DNA of 64,000 bases, from assembly GCA_011319805.1 (NCBI GenBank), contig SJRY01000271.1, forward strand, positions 175,446 to 239,445, read 5' to 3'. Under the pieces are notes generated by a model that was not told the origin of the DNA, did not search any database, and worked only from the letters and a program-made list of their open reading frames with translations. Below, one piece after another: positions 11,122 through 22,278 of this stretch. Source of the DNA: Macrocybe gigantea. Lineage: Eukaryota; Basidiomycota; Agaricomycetes; Agaricales; Callistosporiaceae. The position numbers and the translations under genes are program-made. Every line of letters begins with the position of its first letter. The first letter of the stretch is position 1.

Positions 11122-11267
11122 ATCACCTCTTTCCACAAGGCCTATTTGTAAACAGGTGTAAACAACTCACTGTCATCGTTTCCATTGCTCTACACCATCA
11201 TCAACTGGGCAGATCTTATATCAAGTTGCAGACCCAAGTTCTACATACTCTTGAGCACCTTCATCTT
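11122..11267 (+). mobile_element. LINE 5'UTR fragment
   Basis: Matches the family 2 5' leader seen at 56963-57159: CTCTTTCCACAAGGCC, GTAAACAGGTGTAAACAACTC, the GCTCTACACCATCATCAAC block and CTTGAGCACCTTCATCTTT. It begins inside the chromovirus RT and is cut by the poly-T of the next LINE before any ORF1 codon. Confidence 0.8.
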
Positions 11268-11269
11268 TC

Positions 11270-14200
11270 TTTTTTTTTTTTTTTTTTTATATCAACAATT
11301 TATATAGCAGTGTATGATGGCAGTCCGCTTGTAACTACACGCCGGTACCTACTATAAATATGACGAGTCCGATCCAAACCAGACTGAAGGAAAATACATA
11401 GAGGGCTGCACTGCCCTGCTCTCTCGTGCCTGCGCTCGAGCTACACGACTCGAGCTCATGCGTACTCACTTGCTAGAGCCCCGTCCCCCAGCCCCGAAGG
11501 GCCGGATGTGGTCAGTTCCACGTAAAAGGTCCAAAAGGACCTATAACGGATGCTGTCGCGAAGTTTGTGATTCGCATAGTGCTCGATCAGCGCTTCGGTC
11601 GCTGGTCCTGCTGCTTTAGGATTGCTTAGGTTGCCCTGGGCAATCTCCGCTACAGAATGGCAGTCACCCGCTGCCTGGATCCGGGATAAAAGCTCCCGCT
11701 GCCTTGTTGGACGCGAGATACTTAATAAACCAGTGACGCACAAATGCATTGAACTGGCATTCAGTTGGCCTGTGCCAGTTGCGGCACTGAGTCATGACAT
11801 GGATGGAGTCTTCAGGCCCTCGTCTGCAAGAGCATAAGTCGCTCTCCACAAAATTAAACCGTGCCCGATATGCATTGATCGGGGCATGGCCGCATGCAAG
11901 TCGTGCACAGCGAGCATAAAGCCCATTGTCTGTCACCAGCTTCATGAAGCCCATTCTCTTCTGAGAGGGTCGTTCATAGGAATTTGGCTTTCCTGCTTCA
12001 TGAAAACGAAACGTGGAAGCACCAATATATTTCTTGTTCCCAGAATTCTGGCACCAAGTGTTATGCATATCATCGTCAGCCTCCTTTTGAAGGCCGTCGG
12101 TGGTAAAGAGGGGACGGATCCCCAGGGGGACATCGAGGTTCCGAGCAAACTCGTGAGCTTCGGCTTGTATTGTCCACTTCCATTTAGAAGGGACGTGCCA
12201 GAAGTCAATCTGGCGCTGCTCAGTTTCTGAGAGCCAAGCTTTCAATGATCTGCACAGTGCAATAGAATGCGACTGCACAGAGTGAGGATTACAATCGATG
12301 ATGCGATTGATTGCATTCATCGAGTCCAAAAAACACACAACAGAATTAACTCCATCTTGTGCGATGGCCTTTTGGATCGCCATTCGCAATCCAATAAGCT
12401 CAGCATCATCGCTCATTGCTTTGCCAACTGGCTGACGAATTTCAGAGACCAGTCTGCCCTCACGATACACACGTGAAGCGGCAACAGACTGCTTGAAGAG
12501 CACTTCCGCTTTCGTGGGCACGGAGCCATCACTACTCACATAAGAGCAATCATGCTGGATCGAACACTGAACAAGTGTCTGATCCAGCGATGCACGATAA
12601 GCTTTTACCGAGTCCTCATCTCAGCCAAGTAACTTATGGATCTCAAAGTGACTGCCAAACTCGTCAACAAGCCGCCTGCCTGGGTTATTTGCATCAGCAA
12701 AATAATCCGTGGTTAAAAAGAGTGGTGGTTTCAGATCCACCAGATCCTTGAGAGGGGACTTGAGCGCAGACCGCTGCCTGTCCGATAGAGCAGCAAGATT
12801 TCTCACTTTAGATGGGTTGCCCCCGGCTAAGGCAGGCGTACTGATTAATCTGAGAGCATGTCTTAGATTGGAATTGGCGAGGTGGGCAGAGGACCCGACT
12901 TTCAACCTTTTGATGAACCCGCTGATAGGTTCGACACAGGCCATCGTCTCAGCCGCACCCTCGGGGGTGGTGCGGAACTGTCCATTAATCCAGATGCAAG
13001 CTTTACGCTGCATCTGGTGTAGTTGTTTCAACAGTGCGATGTTACGCATGCCATTGAAGTTCCATAATAAACAGCCATACGTTGCGATCGGACACGTGCA
13101 CGACAGGTAAAGGATGCGTTTCTGTTGAGGGGATAAGCCTTGGACAGAGTTGCCTAACATCTGAAAGGCTCTGGCCGTAGTCAGGGCCTTTGTAGCATAG
13201 AAGCGAACGTGCTCCTTAAACGAGAGGCGCGCGTCCAAAAAGAAACCAAGGTATCGCCAGACCTCCTTGGGTCGAAGGGGGGTATTGCCCATGAATGGAG
13301 CAAATCCCAAGTCAATAGACGGATGAGGGTTCGCACTATTGCGCGAAAAATGCTGTAGTTCAGTTTTGTTGTGTTCTACAACAAGGCCGAAGTCAATGAA
13401 GAGGTTGTGCACAAGTGCATACGCCCTCTGCAGTTTCGGGACATTGTCCACTGTGGATTTGGACTGGGCAATAATCAGTCCATCATCGATGAATGACATG
13501 ATAACTGGCATGTCACCAGCTTTCTGATATAATTTCAGCACCGGCACTAAGTAAAGCACTGACAATACTGGAGAGAGAGCAGAGCCTTGACCAACCCCAA
13601 CATCGGCATCGAACTCTGGAGAAATAGCACTGTGCCAGGCATAGGAAGTCTTGTGCCCAACGAGATACGATTCAAAGAACTTTAACACCTGTCATGCAAA
13701 GCCTCCATGTTGAAGAATCCTCACTAACATATGGTGGTTAAGTAAGGGGAAATATTGAGCAACATCAAAAGCGATGACACTCGTTTTGAAGCCCCTAGAC
13801 CATCCTTGACGGATAATGTGGGTAAGGAAGACTCCGGCATCCTCAGTTGAATTCTGACGGATACTGCCGAACTGTTTCGGATCGAAGACAGCAAATTTGG
13901 TCGCTTCGTACTGCATACGCCGCGCCAGCATCTTCTCGACAAGCTTGCCGAGGGTATTCAAAAGCACAATCGGACGAAAGGCTTTTGGGGTATCGTATGC
14001 AGGTTTGCCAGGTTTCGGAATGATAACCGACAAGCTCTGCTTGAAGTAAGAGGGCCAATGCCCCAGGTCTAAACATGCATTTGCAATGTTCAAGATAAAT
14101 GCAGCTATGTGAGGGAACTTCACCAGCTGTTTAATGTGGCTCCAAGACAGATGATCTGGTCCTGGTGCCGATGTATTGCTATAAGGCTCCAAGGACTCTC

Positions 14201-15340
14201 GGAGTTCTGTAGCAGAGAAAGGGACCCAGTCCCTCACTGGATGCGCTTCAAGGTCATTAAGGCAATCCAAATTAACTGCACGATCAGACGCAGCGTTATA
14301 AGACTTATCAAGTGCATTCCAAAGTGCTTCGATAGAGTTGCACGGCTGTCCCTGATAAGAGATAGCTTCGTAGTCTGGTAGAGGTCTCTGTTTCGTCCAC
14401 GCAGCTAGGTTCCATGGACGACGAGATTTCTCGGCAACCTCTTTGATCCACTGATCAAAGAAGGCATGTTTAGCATCTTTGACAGCTCGCCGCCAGATGC
14501 GATGATCCCTTTCAGTACGGGTTTGCCTGAAAGTATCAAGGGTCACAGAGCAATGCTGGTTCCACCAACCTTTGCTCCATTTCGAAAGCTTGCATTCCTT
14601 AGAATGAAGGTTCCAAGCTCAGTCAATGGCCTTCGAGAGTGTCACCAAGACACGTTCGAGGTCATTGTTAGTATCGATAGGGACTATGTCCATCCCGAGA
14701 AGATCAGCAGCAATGTCAGAGATAAACTCCGGCACACTGTCTTTGTTTAGCGTTCGATGCCAGACAGATAAGTCAAGCAGAGGAACATCTAACACAAGCG
14801 ACAGTGGAACATGGTCCGATGTCAACTTGAGCGCATCGACAATGCGAGGATGACAATCCACACTATCAATGGGAATGAACATCAAATCAATAACCGAGGG
14901 CCGGAGCTCGGGGTTATGTGAAATGAATGTCGGCCCAGGGTTGCTGGGTTCTGACCATTCTAGACTGAGATCAAGAGCTGCATTACACAGCATCTCTCCT
15001 CGAGAACGCTGCGAATTATGGACTCCATCCCAGAGTTCATAATGACAATTGAAGTCCCCTCCGAGGTAACTCAAGTTGGGGAAATCGGGACGCTCCGCAC
15101 AATCATGCAGGAGACGGATGGCGCTAGCGTCCACATCAGAGTAGGCATTAGCGAGAAAGAGAGGCTCGCCAGGGGTGGCAAAGCTAACAATCATAAGATC
15201 ACGACTATCAACTAGGTCACGACGGAGGGATGGATGCAGGCGACGAAGCCTGTTATGTACATAGGCCATAACCCGAGGAGGATCCTCGAGAGATGATCGG
15301 CGGACAATGCAGGTCCAGTCTGGATGAGTGGGACCCCCAA
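11270..15340 (-). mobile_element. Family 1 LINE copy, 5'-truncated in endonuclease
   Basis: T run 11270-11288, family 1 3'UTR (11289-11663), then ORF2 from its stop up into the endonuclease domain, where the poly-T of the next LINE begins at 15341. The 3'UTR contains the CTCGAG inverted repeat and the GCGGACTGCC..GCACCGC terminal block. No target-site duplication is recognisable because the 5' side joins another LINE. Confidence 0.92.
11664..15338 (-). pseudogene. LINE ORF2, one frame with three TGA stops
   Basis: About 1,225 codons stay in a single frame. They cover part of the endonuclease (GGDFNCHYELWD, SVIDLMF, SDHVP), RT (QGSALSP near 13590; catalytic box SFIDDG near 13490, elsewhere FVDD), RNase H (SSDGS, DDAELIGL, CFLDSMNAI) and the knuckle CSCRRGPEDSIHVMTQC. 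The only interruptions are three in-frame TGA codons near 14618, 13690 and 12619. Sister copies have CGA (Arg) at each, so all three are CpG-to-TpG changes. The copy is therefore frame-intact but nonsense-mutated, and lacks the endonuclease N-terminus. Confidence 0.93.
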
Positions 15341-15737
15341 TTTTTTTTTTTTTTTTTTTTTTAATTCAACAATTTATATAGCGGTGCACGGTGGCAGTCC
15401 GCTTGTAAATACACACAGGTACCTACTATAAATACGACGAGTCCGATCCAAACCAGACTGAAGGAAAATACATAGAGGGCTACAGTGCCCTGCTCTCTCG
15501 TGCCCCGGCTCGAGCTAAAAGACCCGAGCTCATGCATACTCGCTTGCTTGAGCACCGTCCCCCAGCCCCGAGGGGCCGGTTGTGGTCAATTCCATGTAAA
15601 AGGTCCAAAAGGACCTATAACGGATGCTGTCGCAAAGTTTGCGGTTCGCATAATGCTCGATCAGCGCTTCGGTCGCTGGTCCTACTGCCTAAAGATTGCC
15701 TAGGTTGCCCCAGGCGATCTCCGCTACAGAGTGGCAG

Positions 15738-18700
15738 TCACCCGCTGCCTGGATCCGGAATAAAAGCTCCTGCCGCCTTGTTGGATGCAAGGTACTTGAT
15801 AAACCAGTGACGCACAAATGCATCGAACTGGCGTTCAGTTGGCCTGTGCCAGTTACGGCACTGAGTCATGACGTGGACGGAGTCTTCCGGCCCTCGTCCG
15901 CAAGAGCATAAGTCGCTCTCAACGAAATTAAACCGTGCCCGATACGCATTGATCGGGGCATGGCCGCATGCAAGTCGTGCGCAGCGAGCAAAAAGCTCGT
16001 TCTCTGTCACTAACTTCATGAAGCCCGTTCTCTTCCGAGAGGGCCGTTCATAGGAATTTGGCTTTCCTGCTTCGTGAAAACGAAATGTGGAAGCACCAAT
16101 GTATTTCTTGTTCCCAGAATTCTGGAACCAAGTGCTATGCATATCATCGTCAGCCTCCTTTCAAAGGCTATCGGTGGTATAGAGGGGACGAAGTCCCAGG
16201 GGAACCTCCAGGCTCCGGGCAAACTCGTGAGCCTCGACTTGTATTGCCCACTTCCATTTGGAAGGGACGTGCCAGAATTCAATCCGGCGCTGCTCGGACT
16301 CAGAGAGCCAAGCTTCCAGTGATGCACAAAGTGCAATAGAATGTGACTGCACAGAGTGGGGGTTGCAATCGATGATGCGATTAATTGCATTCATCGAATC
16401 TAAAAAGCACATGACAGAATTAACTCCATCTTGTGCGATAGCCTTTTGGATTGCCATTCGCAACCCAATGAGCTCAGCATCGTCGCTCGTTGATTTACCA
16501 ACTGGCTGACGAATCTCAGAGACCAGCCTGCCCTCGCGATAAACACGCGAAGCTGACACAGACTGCTTAAGTGGCACTTCTGCTTTCGCAGGCACGGAGC
16601 CATCACTACTCACATAAGAGCAATCATGCTGGATCGAACACTGGGAAAGTGTTTGATCTAGCGATGTGCGGTAAGCCTTGACCGAGTCCTCGTCTTGGCC
16701 AAGTAACTTATAGATCTCAAAGCGACTGCCAAACTCATCGACAAGCCGCCTGCCCGGGTTATTTGCATCAGCAAAATAATCCGTGGTTAGAAAGAGTGGC
16801 GGTTTCAGATCCACCAAATCCTTGAGTGGGGACTTAAGCACAGCACGCTGTCTGTCTGACAAAGAAGCGAGATTTCTCACTTTAGATGGGTCACCCCCAA
16901 CTGAGGCGGGCGTACTAATGGATCTGAGGGCATGCCTCAGATTGGAGTTAGCTAAGCGGGCAGACGAGCCAACTTTCAGTCTTTTAATGAACGCGCTGAT
17001 AGGTTCGACGCAGGCCATTGTCTCAGCTGCACCCTCAGGAGTGGTGCGAAACTGTCCATTAATCCAAATGCATGCTTTGCGCTGCATTTGGCATAGTTGT
17101 TTCAACAGTGCGACATTATGCATGCCATTGAAGTTCCACAATAAACAGCCGTACGTTGTGATGGGACGCGCGCACGACAAGTAGAGAATGCGTTTCTGTT
17201 GAGGGGATAAGCCCCGAACAGAATTGCCCAACATTTGGAAGGCCCTGGCGGTAGTCAAGGCCTTCGTAGCGTAGAATCGAACATGCTCCTTGAAAGAAAG
17301 GCGCGCGTCCAAAAAGAAACCAAGGTATCGCCAGACATCCTTGGGTCGAAGCGGGGTGTTGCCCATGAATGGAACAAAACCCAAGTCAATAGATGGACGA
17401 GGGTCCATACTATTGTGCGAAAAGTGCTGTAATTCAGTCTTGTTGTGTTCTACAACAAGACCGAAGTCAGTGAAGAGGTTATGCACAGAGGCCTAAGCCC
17501 TCTGCAGTTTCGGAACATTGTCCGATGTGGATTTGGACTGAGCGATGATCAGTCCGTCATCGACGAATGACATGATTACTGGCATATCACCAGCTTTCTG
17601 ATAAAGTTTCAGTACCGGTGCTAAGTAGAGCACTGACAATACTGGAGAGAGTGCAGAGCCTTGACCGACTCCAACATCGGCATCAAACTCTGGAGAAATG
17701 GCACTACGCCAGGCATAGGAAGTTTTGCGCCCAATGAGATATGATTCAAAGAACTTTGACACCTGTCGTGCAAAGCCTCTGTGTTGAAGAATCTTCACCA
17801 ACATACGATGGTTGAGTGAAGGAAAATACTGAGTGACATCGAAAGCGATGACACTCGTTTTGAATCCCTTAGACCACCCCTGACGGATAATATGGGTAAG
17901 GAAGACCCCAGCATCCTCAGTTGAGTTCTGACGGATGCCGCCGAACTGCTTTGGATCGAAGACAGCAAATTTGGTCGCTTCGTACTGCATACGTCGTGCC
18001 AGCATCTTCTCGACGAGCTTGCCGAGGGTATTCAAAAGCACAATCGGACAAAGGCTTTTGGGGTATCGTATGCAGGTTTGCCAGGCTTCGGAATGATAAC
18101 CGACAAACTCTGCTTGAAGTAAGAGGGCCAGTGCCCCAAATCTAGACACGCATTTGCAATGTTCAAGATAAATGCAGCTATGTGAGGAAATTTCACCAGC
18201 TGTTTGATGTGGTTCCAAGACAGATGGTCTGGTCCTGGTGCCGATGTATTGCTACAGGGCTCTAAGGACTCTCGGAGCTCGGTAGCAGAGAACGGGACCC
18301 AGTCTCGTACTGGATGCACTTCAAGATCGTTGAGGCAATCCAAATTAACTGTGCGATCAGACGCAGCATTATAAGACTTATCAAGCGCATTCCAAAGCGC
18401 TTCGATAGAATTACAAGGCTGTCCCTGGAACGAGATAGCTTCGTAATCAGGTAGGGGTCTCTGCTTTGTCCATGCAGCTAGATCCCATGGACGACGAGAC
18501 TTTTCTGCAACCTCCCTGATCCGTTGATCAAAGAAGGCACGCTTAGCATCTTTGACAGCTCGCCGCCAGATGCGATGATCTCTTTCAGACCGGGTTTGTC
18601 TGAAAGTATCAAGAGTCTCAGAGCAGTGTTGGTTCCACCAACCCTTGCTCCGTTTTGAGAGCTTGCATTCCTTAGAATGGAGATTCCAAGCTCAATCAAT

Positions 18701-19644
18701 GGCCTTTGATAGTGTCGACAAGACGCTCTCGAGGTCGTTATTAGTCTCGATAGGGACAATGTCCATTCCGAGAAGATCACCGGCAATATCGGATATAAAC
18801 TCCGGCATGCTGTCCTTACTTAACGTTCATCGCTGGATGGATAGGTCCAGCAGAGGAACATCCAATACAGTGACAATGGGACATGGTCCGATGTCAGCTT
18901 GAGCGCATCAATCATGCGAGGATGGCAATCCCCACTATCAATGGGGATGAACATCAAGTCAATAACCGAGGGCCGAAGCTCGGGGTTATGTGAAATGAAT
19001 GTCGGCCCAGGGTTGCTAGGTTCCGACCATTCCAGACCGAGATCGAGAGCTGCATTACACAGCATCTCCCCTCGAGACCGCTGCGAATTATGAACTCTAT
19101 CCCAGAGTTCATAATGACAATTGAAATCCCCTCCGAGATAAACTAAGTTGGGGAAATCGGGGCGCTCAGCACAATCATGCAAAAGACGAATCGCGCTAGC
19201 ATCTACATCAGAGTAGGCGTTAGCGAGAAAGAGTGGCTCGCCAGGAGTGGCGAAGCTGATAATCATAAGATCGCGGCTATCAACTAGGTCGCGACGAAGG
19301 GATGGACGTAGGTGATGAAGCCTATTATGTACATAGGCCATGACTCGAGGAGGGTCCTCGAGCGATGATCGGCGAATGATGCAGGTCCAATCCGGATGGG
19401 TGGGACCTCCAATTACTGCCTCGCCCTCAACATTGTGGGCAGATGGGGCATGTCTTATGAGATTCCAAGCAGGCTCTTGGAAAAACAAAATATCATAATC
19501 CTCCCCAAGAGTAGAGAGGAGCATGTCCATATGTACATATTTTCTATTTACGTTCTGAGAGAAAATATGAAAAGAAGAGATCAATGAGCGTCCCCTTGAA
19601 CCGGGGACCACAGCCGAGGCTGTGCTACCCGAGGAGACACTCAT
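15738..19644 (-). pseudogene. LINE ORF2 (EN-RT-RNase H-knuckle), broken
   Basis: Starts MSVSSGSTAS and ends PDPGSG. Domains from the N-terminus: APE endonuclease (SQNVNRKYVHMD, FFQEPAWN, GGDFNCHYELWD, SDHVP), RT (AFDVTQYFPSLNH, VGVGQGSALSP, SFVDDGLI), RNase H and the Cys/His tail CSCGRGPEDSVHVMTQC. Breaks seen against sister copies: a 1-bp deletion near 18878, TGA from CGA near 18826, a TGA near 18691, a 1-bp deletion near 18049, a TAG for Tyr near 17492 and TGA from CGA near 16161. It cannot be translated whole. In the family, ORF2 nicks the target and reverse-transcribes the LINE RNA there. Confidence 0.92.
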
Positions 19645-21498
19645 GATGCATCGGCCTCCGCATTACACTGCGGGGAGGCATTAGGATGATTGCTACCTGA
19701 TCGTTTGCGATCACGTACCAGCTTATAGTGTTCCTTGATCCAATCTGGATCAAAGCGATTTTTCCAGAAGGGACACTTCCGGTCATCGGTGGAGTGGTCT
19801 CGGCTGCAGCTGAGACACTTAGGAGGATGAGGGCAGGGCTGGCCCGCCGGAGTAGCCTCACGAGGAGGGTTAGCCTTGGGTCGAGCCTTGCAGCAAGACG
19901 CCAGGGTGCGATAGTGTTCCTTTCTGTGAGATTCCCCACAGATCGGACAGCGGAGAGATTGCTGGTTGCACTTCAACGCAGAGTGCCCCCAGCGCCAGCA
20001 GCGTTCGCAAAGAGGAACTCCCGGCGAAGAGAGAGCGGCCTTGAATCGGCAACGCCAATTCCTGACCATGACTGTACAATTGTCCAGAGCCTTTACGTTC
20101 TGGCCAGTTGACGTGTCTTCGATGTTGAACCAGACGGTTGCAGTATCGGAATTCTTGGAGTTGCGCATGACACGCGGTACCCCAACGAGAGTAATGAGAT
20201 CCGAGAAGGAGGAGTCTCGGAGAATCTCGTAAGCCTGCCGGGCAGTGATAATACTACCATCGGCATTGAAATAGGGAACGTCGAGCAGTTTCAAATAAGA
20301 AACGCTCGTCGGGATTGCGAGCTCGACAGTAGATCCTGCTGGAGCACAGCGGAGAGCGGCCTCACGCAAAATGCTGAGGTCCTTCGGAGAAGCCACCCTC
20401 GTCATCAAGCAAGAGAACGAGGAGGCGGAATGATCCTGGATAGATTCGCATCGAATCCAGGACTTACCAGTGGTCAATGCCCTATTAAGGGCATTAAGGA
20501 GAGCTCCGGCGGCAACAGAATCGTTGTCAGCCGGAAAAGAGTAACTGACCCGGACATTACGATGGGACGGTCCGTGAGAAGTGGACTTTGCCTTCTTCTT
20601 AGGTGGTCCAGACGGCTCCCCGGTTGCTTCCTTTTGCAAGGAGACAATCTTCTCTGTGGGGAGGTGTGGGAATGTCTTTGCCAGGGCTACAATAGCCTCG
20701 GCAGGAGTGTTGGCCGGTTGGGCCAGGGCTTGCGCATAGGAGCGCTTACCGGAAGATGGGCGAGTAGCCCTATTGACTGGAGGAGGCGGTCCACGTCCAG
20801 GAGTCCGGGAACGAGATTGCGTGCGAGGGGGTGGAGGAGGGCGGTTTGGGTTCCGAGCCGGTCTCGGAGGCGGGGCGCCCTGATTCGAACGTGAGTCCTC
20901 CAGTCGCACTGTACCAGAGGGGGAGTGATGAGTGGCGGGATCGGCAAAGCGAGTTGATTTCCCGCGCAAGGGAAGGTGCGCATTCACAATACTCTGCAAG
21001 CGCGCTCCGAGTTCATGCTGAGGTCCCTGAAGAGTAGGGACGGAGAACATGTTAACATCGCCAGCAGTAGCGACCAAGGCCGCAATACCCTCAGCGATGG
21101 CATATGGTAGCCCGCCGGGATGGAGACAGATGCTTTGCCGACCTTGAGATCCAATCCTTAAGGGCGGCGAGGGATTCGGTGGCGGCCTTCGCTTCACCAT
21201 GAAGGAACTGATGCCCTTCGGGAAAGATCGCAATACCGATAGAATTGTCGTTATAAGCTGCCTCCGTGGACAGCATTGACGGAGATGGAGGAACGGGGGG
21301 TTCGGTAGACCCAGTCCGATTCGAAGGGCCAGCATCGTTGGTATCCATTAGACCGTCGCCGCTTTGGAAGAGAAGGCTCCTGTCCCCCGAGGGGGAAGGA
21401 GCAGGGGGTCGAGAGGGGCCTGAGGGGGTCCGCCCAGGGTGCGGATTTAGCGGTGGAGGCCCACCGCCACCAACAATGTTGAGCGGATCATCGCTCAT
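19641..21498 (-). pseudogene. LINE ORF1 (nucleic-acid-binding), frameshifted
   Basis: Starts MSDDPLNIVGGGG. The first ~100 residues are rich in Pro, Gly and Ser, followed by an alanine-rich block, a basic PPKKKAKS stretch and a central globular part (SYLKLLDVPYFNA, WFNIEDTS). The tail has three zinc knuckles: CERCWRWGHSALKC (Cx2Cx4Hx4C), CPICGESH and CLSCSRDHSTDDRKC. Two 1-bp deletions near 21149 and 21107 break the N-terminal frame; the rest is open to the stop at 19641. That TGA overlaps the ORF2 ATG (ATGA, 19644-19641). The role is LINE RNP formation, by family knowledge. Confidence 0.92.
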
Positions 21499-21692
21499 TG
21501 AAAAACTCTAATAAATCGGTGGATTTTCAGCCAATTTTCGCGATTTTAAGAACGGGGAGTGCTCAAGGATGTGGGTATCCGGATCTACAACCTGATCAAA
21601 GATCGTCCCAAGTGTTGTCGCCGTAGAACGAGGAGTGCAATTTGTGAGAGTTGTTTACAGTTGTTTACAAGTGGGGGTTGTGGAAAGAGAAG
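21499..21692 (-). promoter_or_regulatory. LINE 5'UTR / internal promoter region
   Basis: About 190 bases between the element start (CTTCTCTTTCCACAACCCCC on the minus strand) and the ORF1 ATG. The same leader occurs at 26261-26458, 41472-41666 and 49437-49630. It holds a direct repeat GTAAACAACTGTAAACAACT, the block CTTGAGCACTCCCCG, and an AATCGGCTGAAAATCCACCG stretch just before ORF1. As in other LINEs the promoter must lie inside the transcribed leader; no core motif is evident, so that role is inferred. Confidence 0.6.
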
Positions 21693-22278
21693 CGTGCTGA
21701 AAGGGATCATCGCATCTGGCGGCGAGCTGTCAAAGATGCTAAACATGCCTTCTTTGATCAGTGGATCAAAGAGGTTGCCGAGAAATCTCGTCGTCCATGG
21801 AACCTAGCTGCGTGGATGAAACAGAGACCTCTACCAGACTACGAAGCTATCTCTTATCAGGGACAGCCGTGCAACTCTATCGAAGCGCTTTGGAATGTGC
21901 TTGATAAGTCTTATAATGCTGCGTCTGATCGTGCAGTTAATTTGGATTGCCTTAATGACCTTGAAGCGCATCCAGTGAGGGACTGGGTCCCTTTCTCTGC
22001 TACAGAACTCCGAGAGTCCTTGGAGCCTTGTAGCAATACATCGGCACCAGGACCAGATCATCTGTCTTGGAGTCACGTTAAACAGCTGGTGAAGTTCCCT
22101 CACATAGCTGCATTTATCTTGAACATTGCAAATGCATGTTTAGATCTGGGGCATTGGCCCTCTTACTTCAAGCAGAGCTTGTCGGTTATCATTCCGAAAC
22201 CTAGCAAACCTGCATACGATACCCCAAAAGCCTTTTATCCGATTGTGCTTTTGAATACCCTCGGCAAGCTTGTCAAGA
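21693..22278 (+). mobile_element. Family 1 LINE ORF2 fragment
   Basis: Begins CGTGCTGAAAGGGATCATCG, inside the linker between endonuclease and RT (ERDHRIWRRAVKDAKHAFF), and runs to LLNTLGKLVKK in RT. It then jumps back to an earlier ORF2 position at 22279, so part of RT is present twice in tandem. It is open in one frame (21651-22499) across the junction, but the frame changes there. Confidence 0.88.

Larger units (their letters stand above)
15341..21692 (-). mobile_element. Full-length family 1 LINE (minus strand)
   Basis: About 6.35 kb from poly-T (15341-15362) to the 5' end GTGGAAAGAGAAG at 21692. Order on the minus strand: 5'UTR, ORF1, ORF2, 3'UTR, poly-A. The length matches the plus-strand copy at 26261-32616, whose ends are fixed by a duplication. 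The 3' side abuts the endonuclease of the LINE above and the 5' side abuts a plus-strand LINE, so no duplication is visible and a later rearrangement is likely. Both ORFs are broken. Confidence 0.93.
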
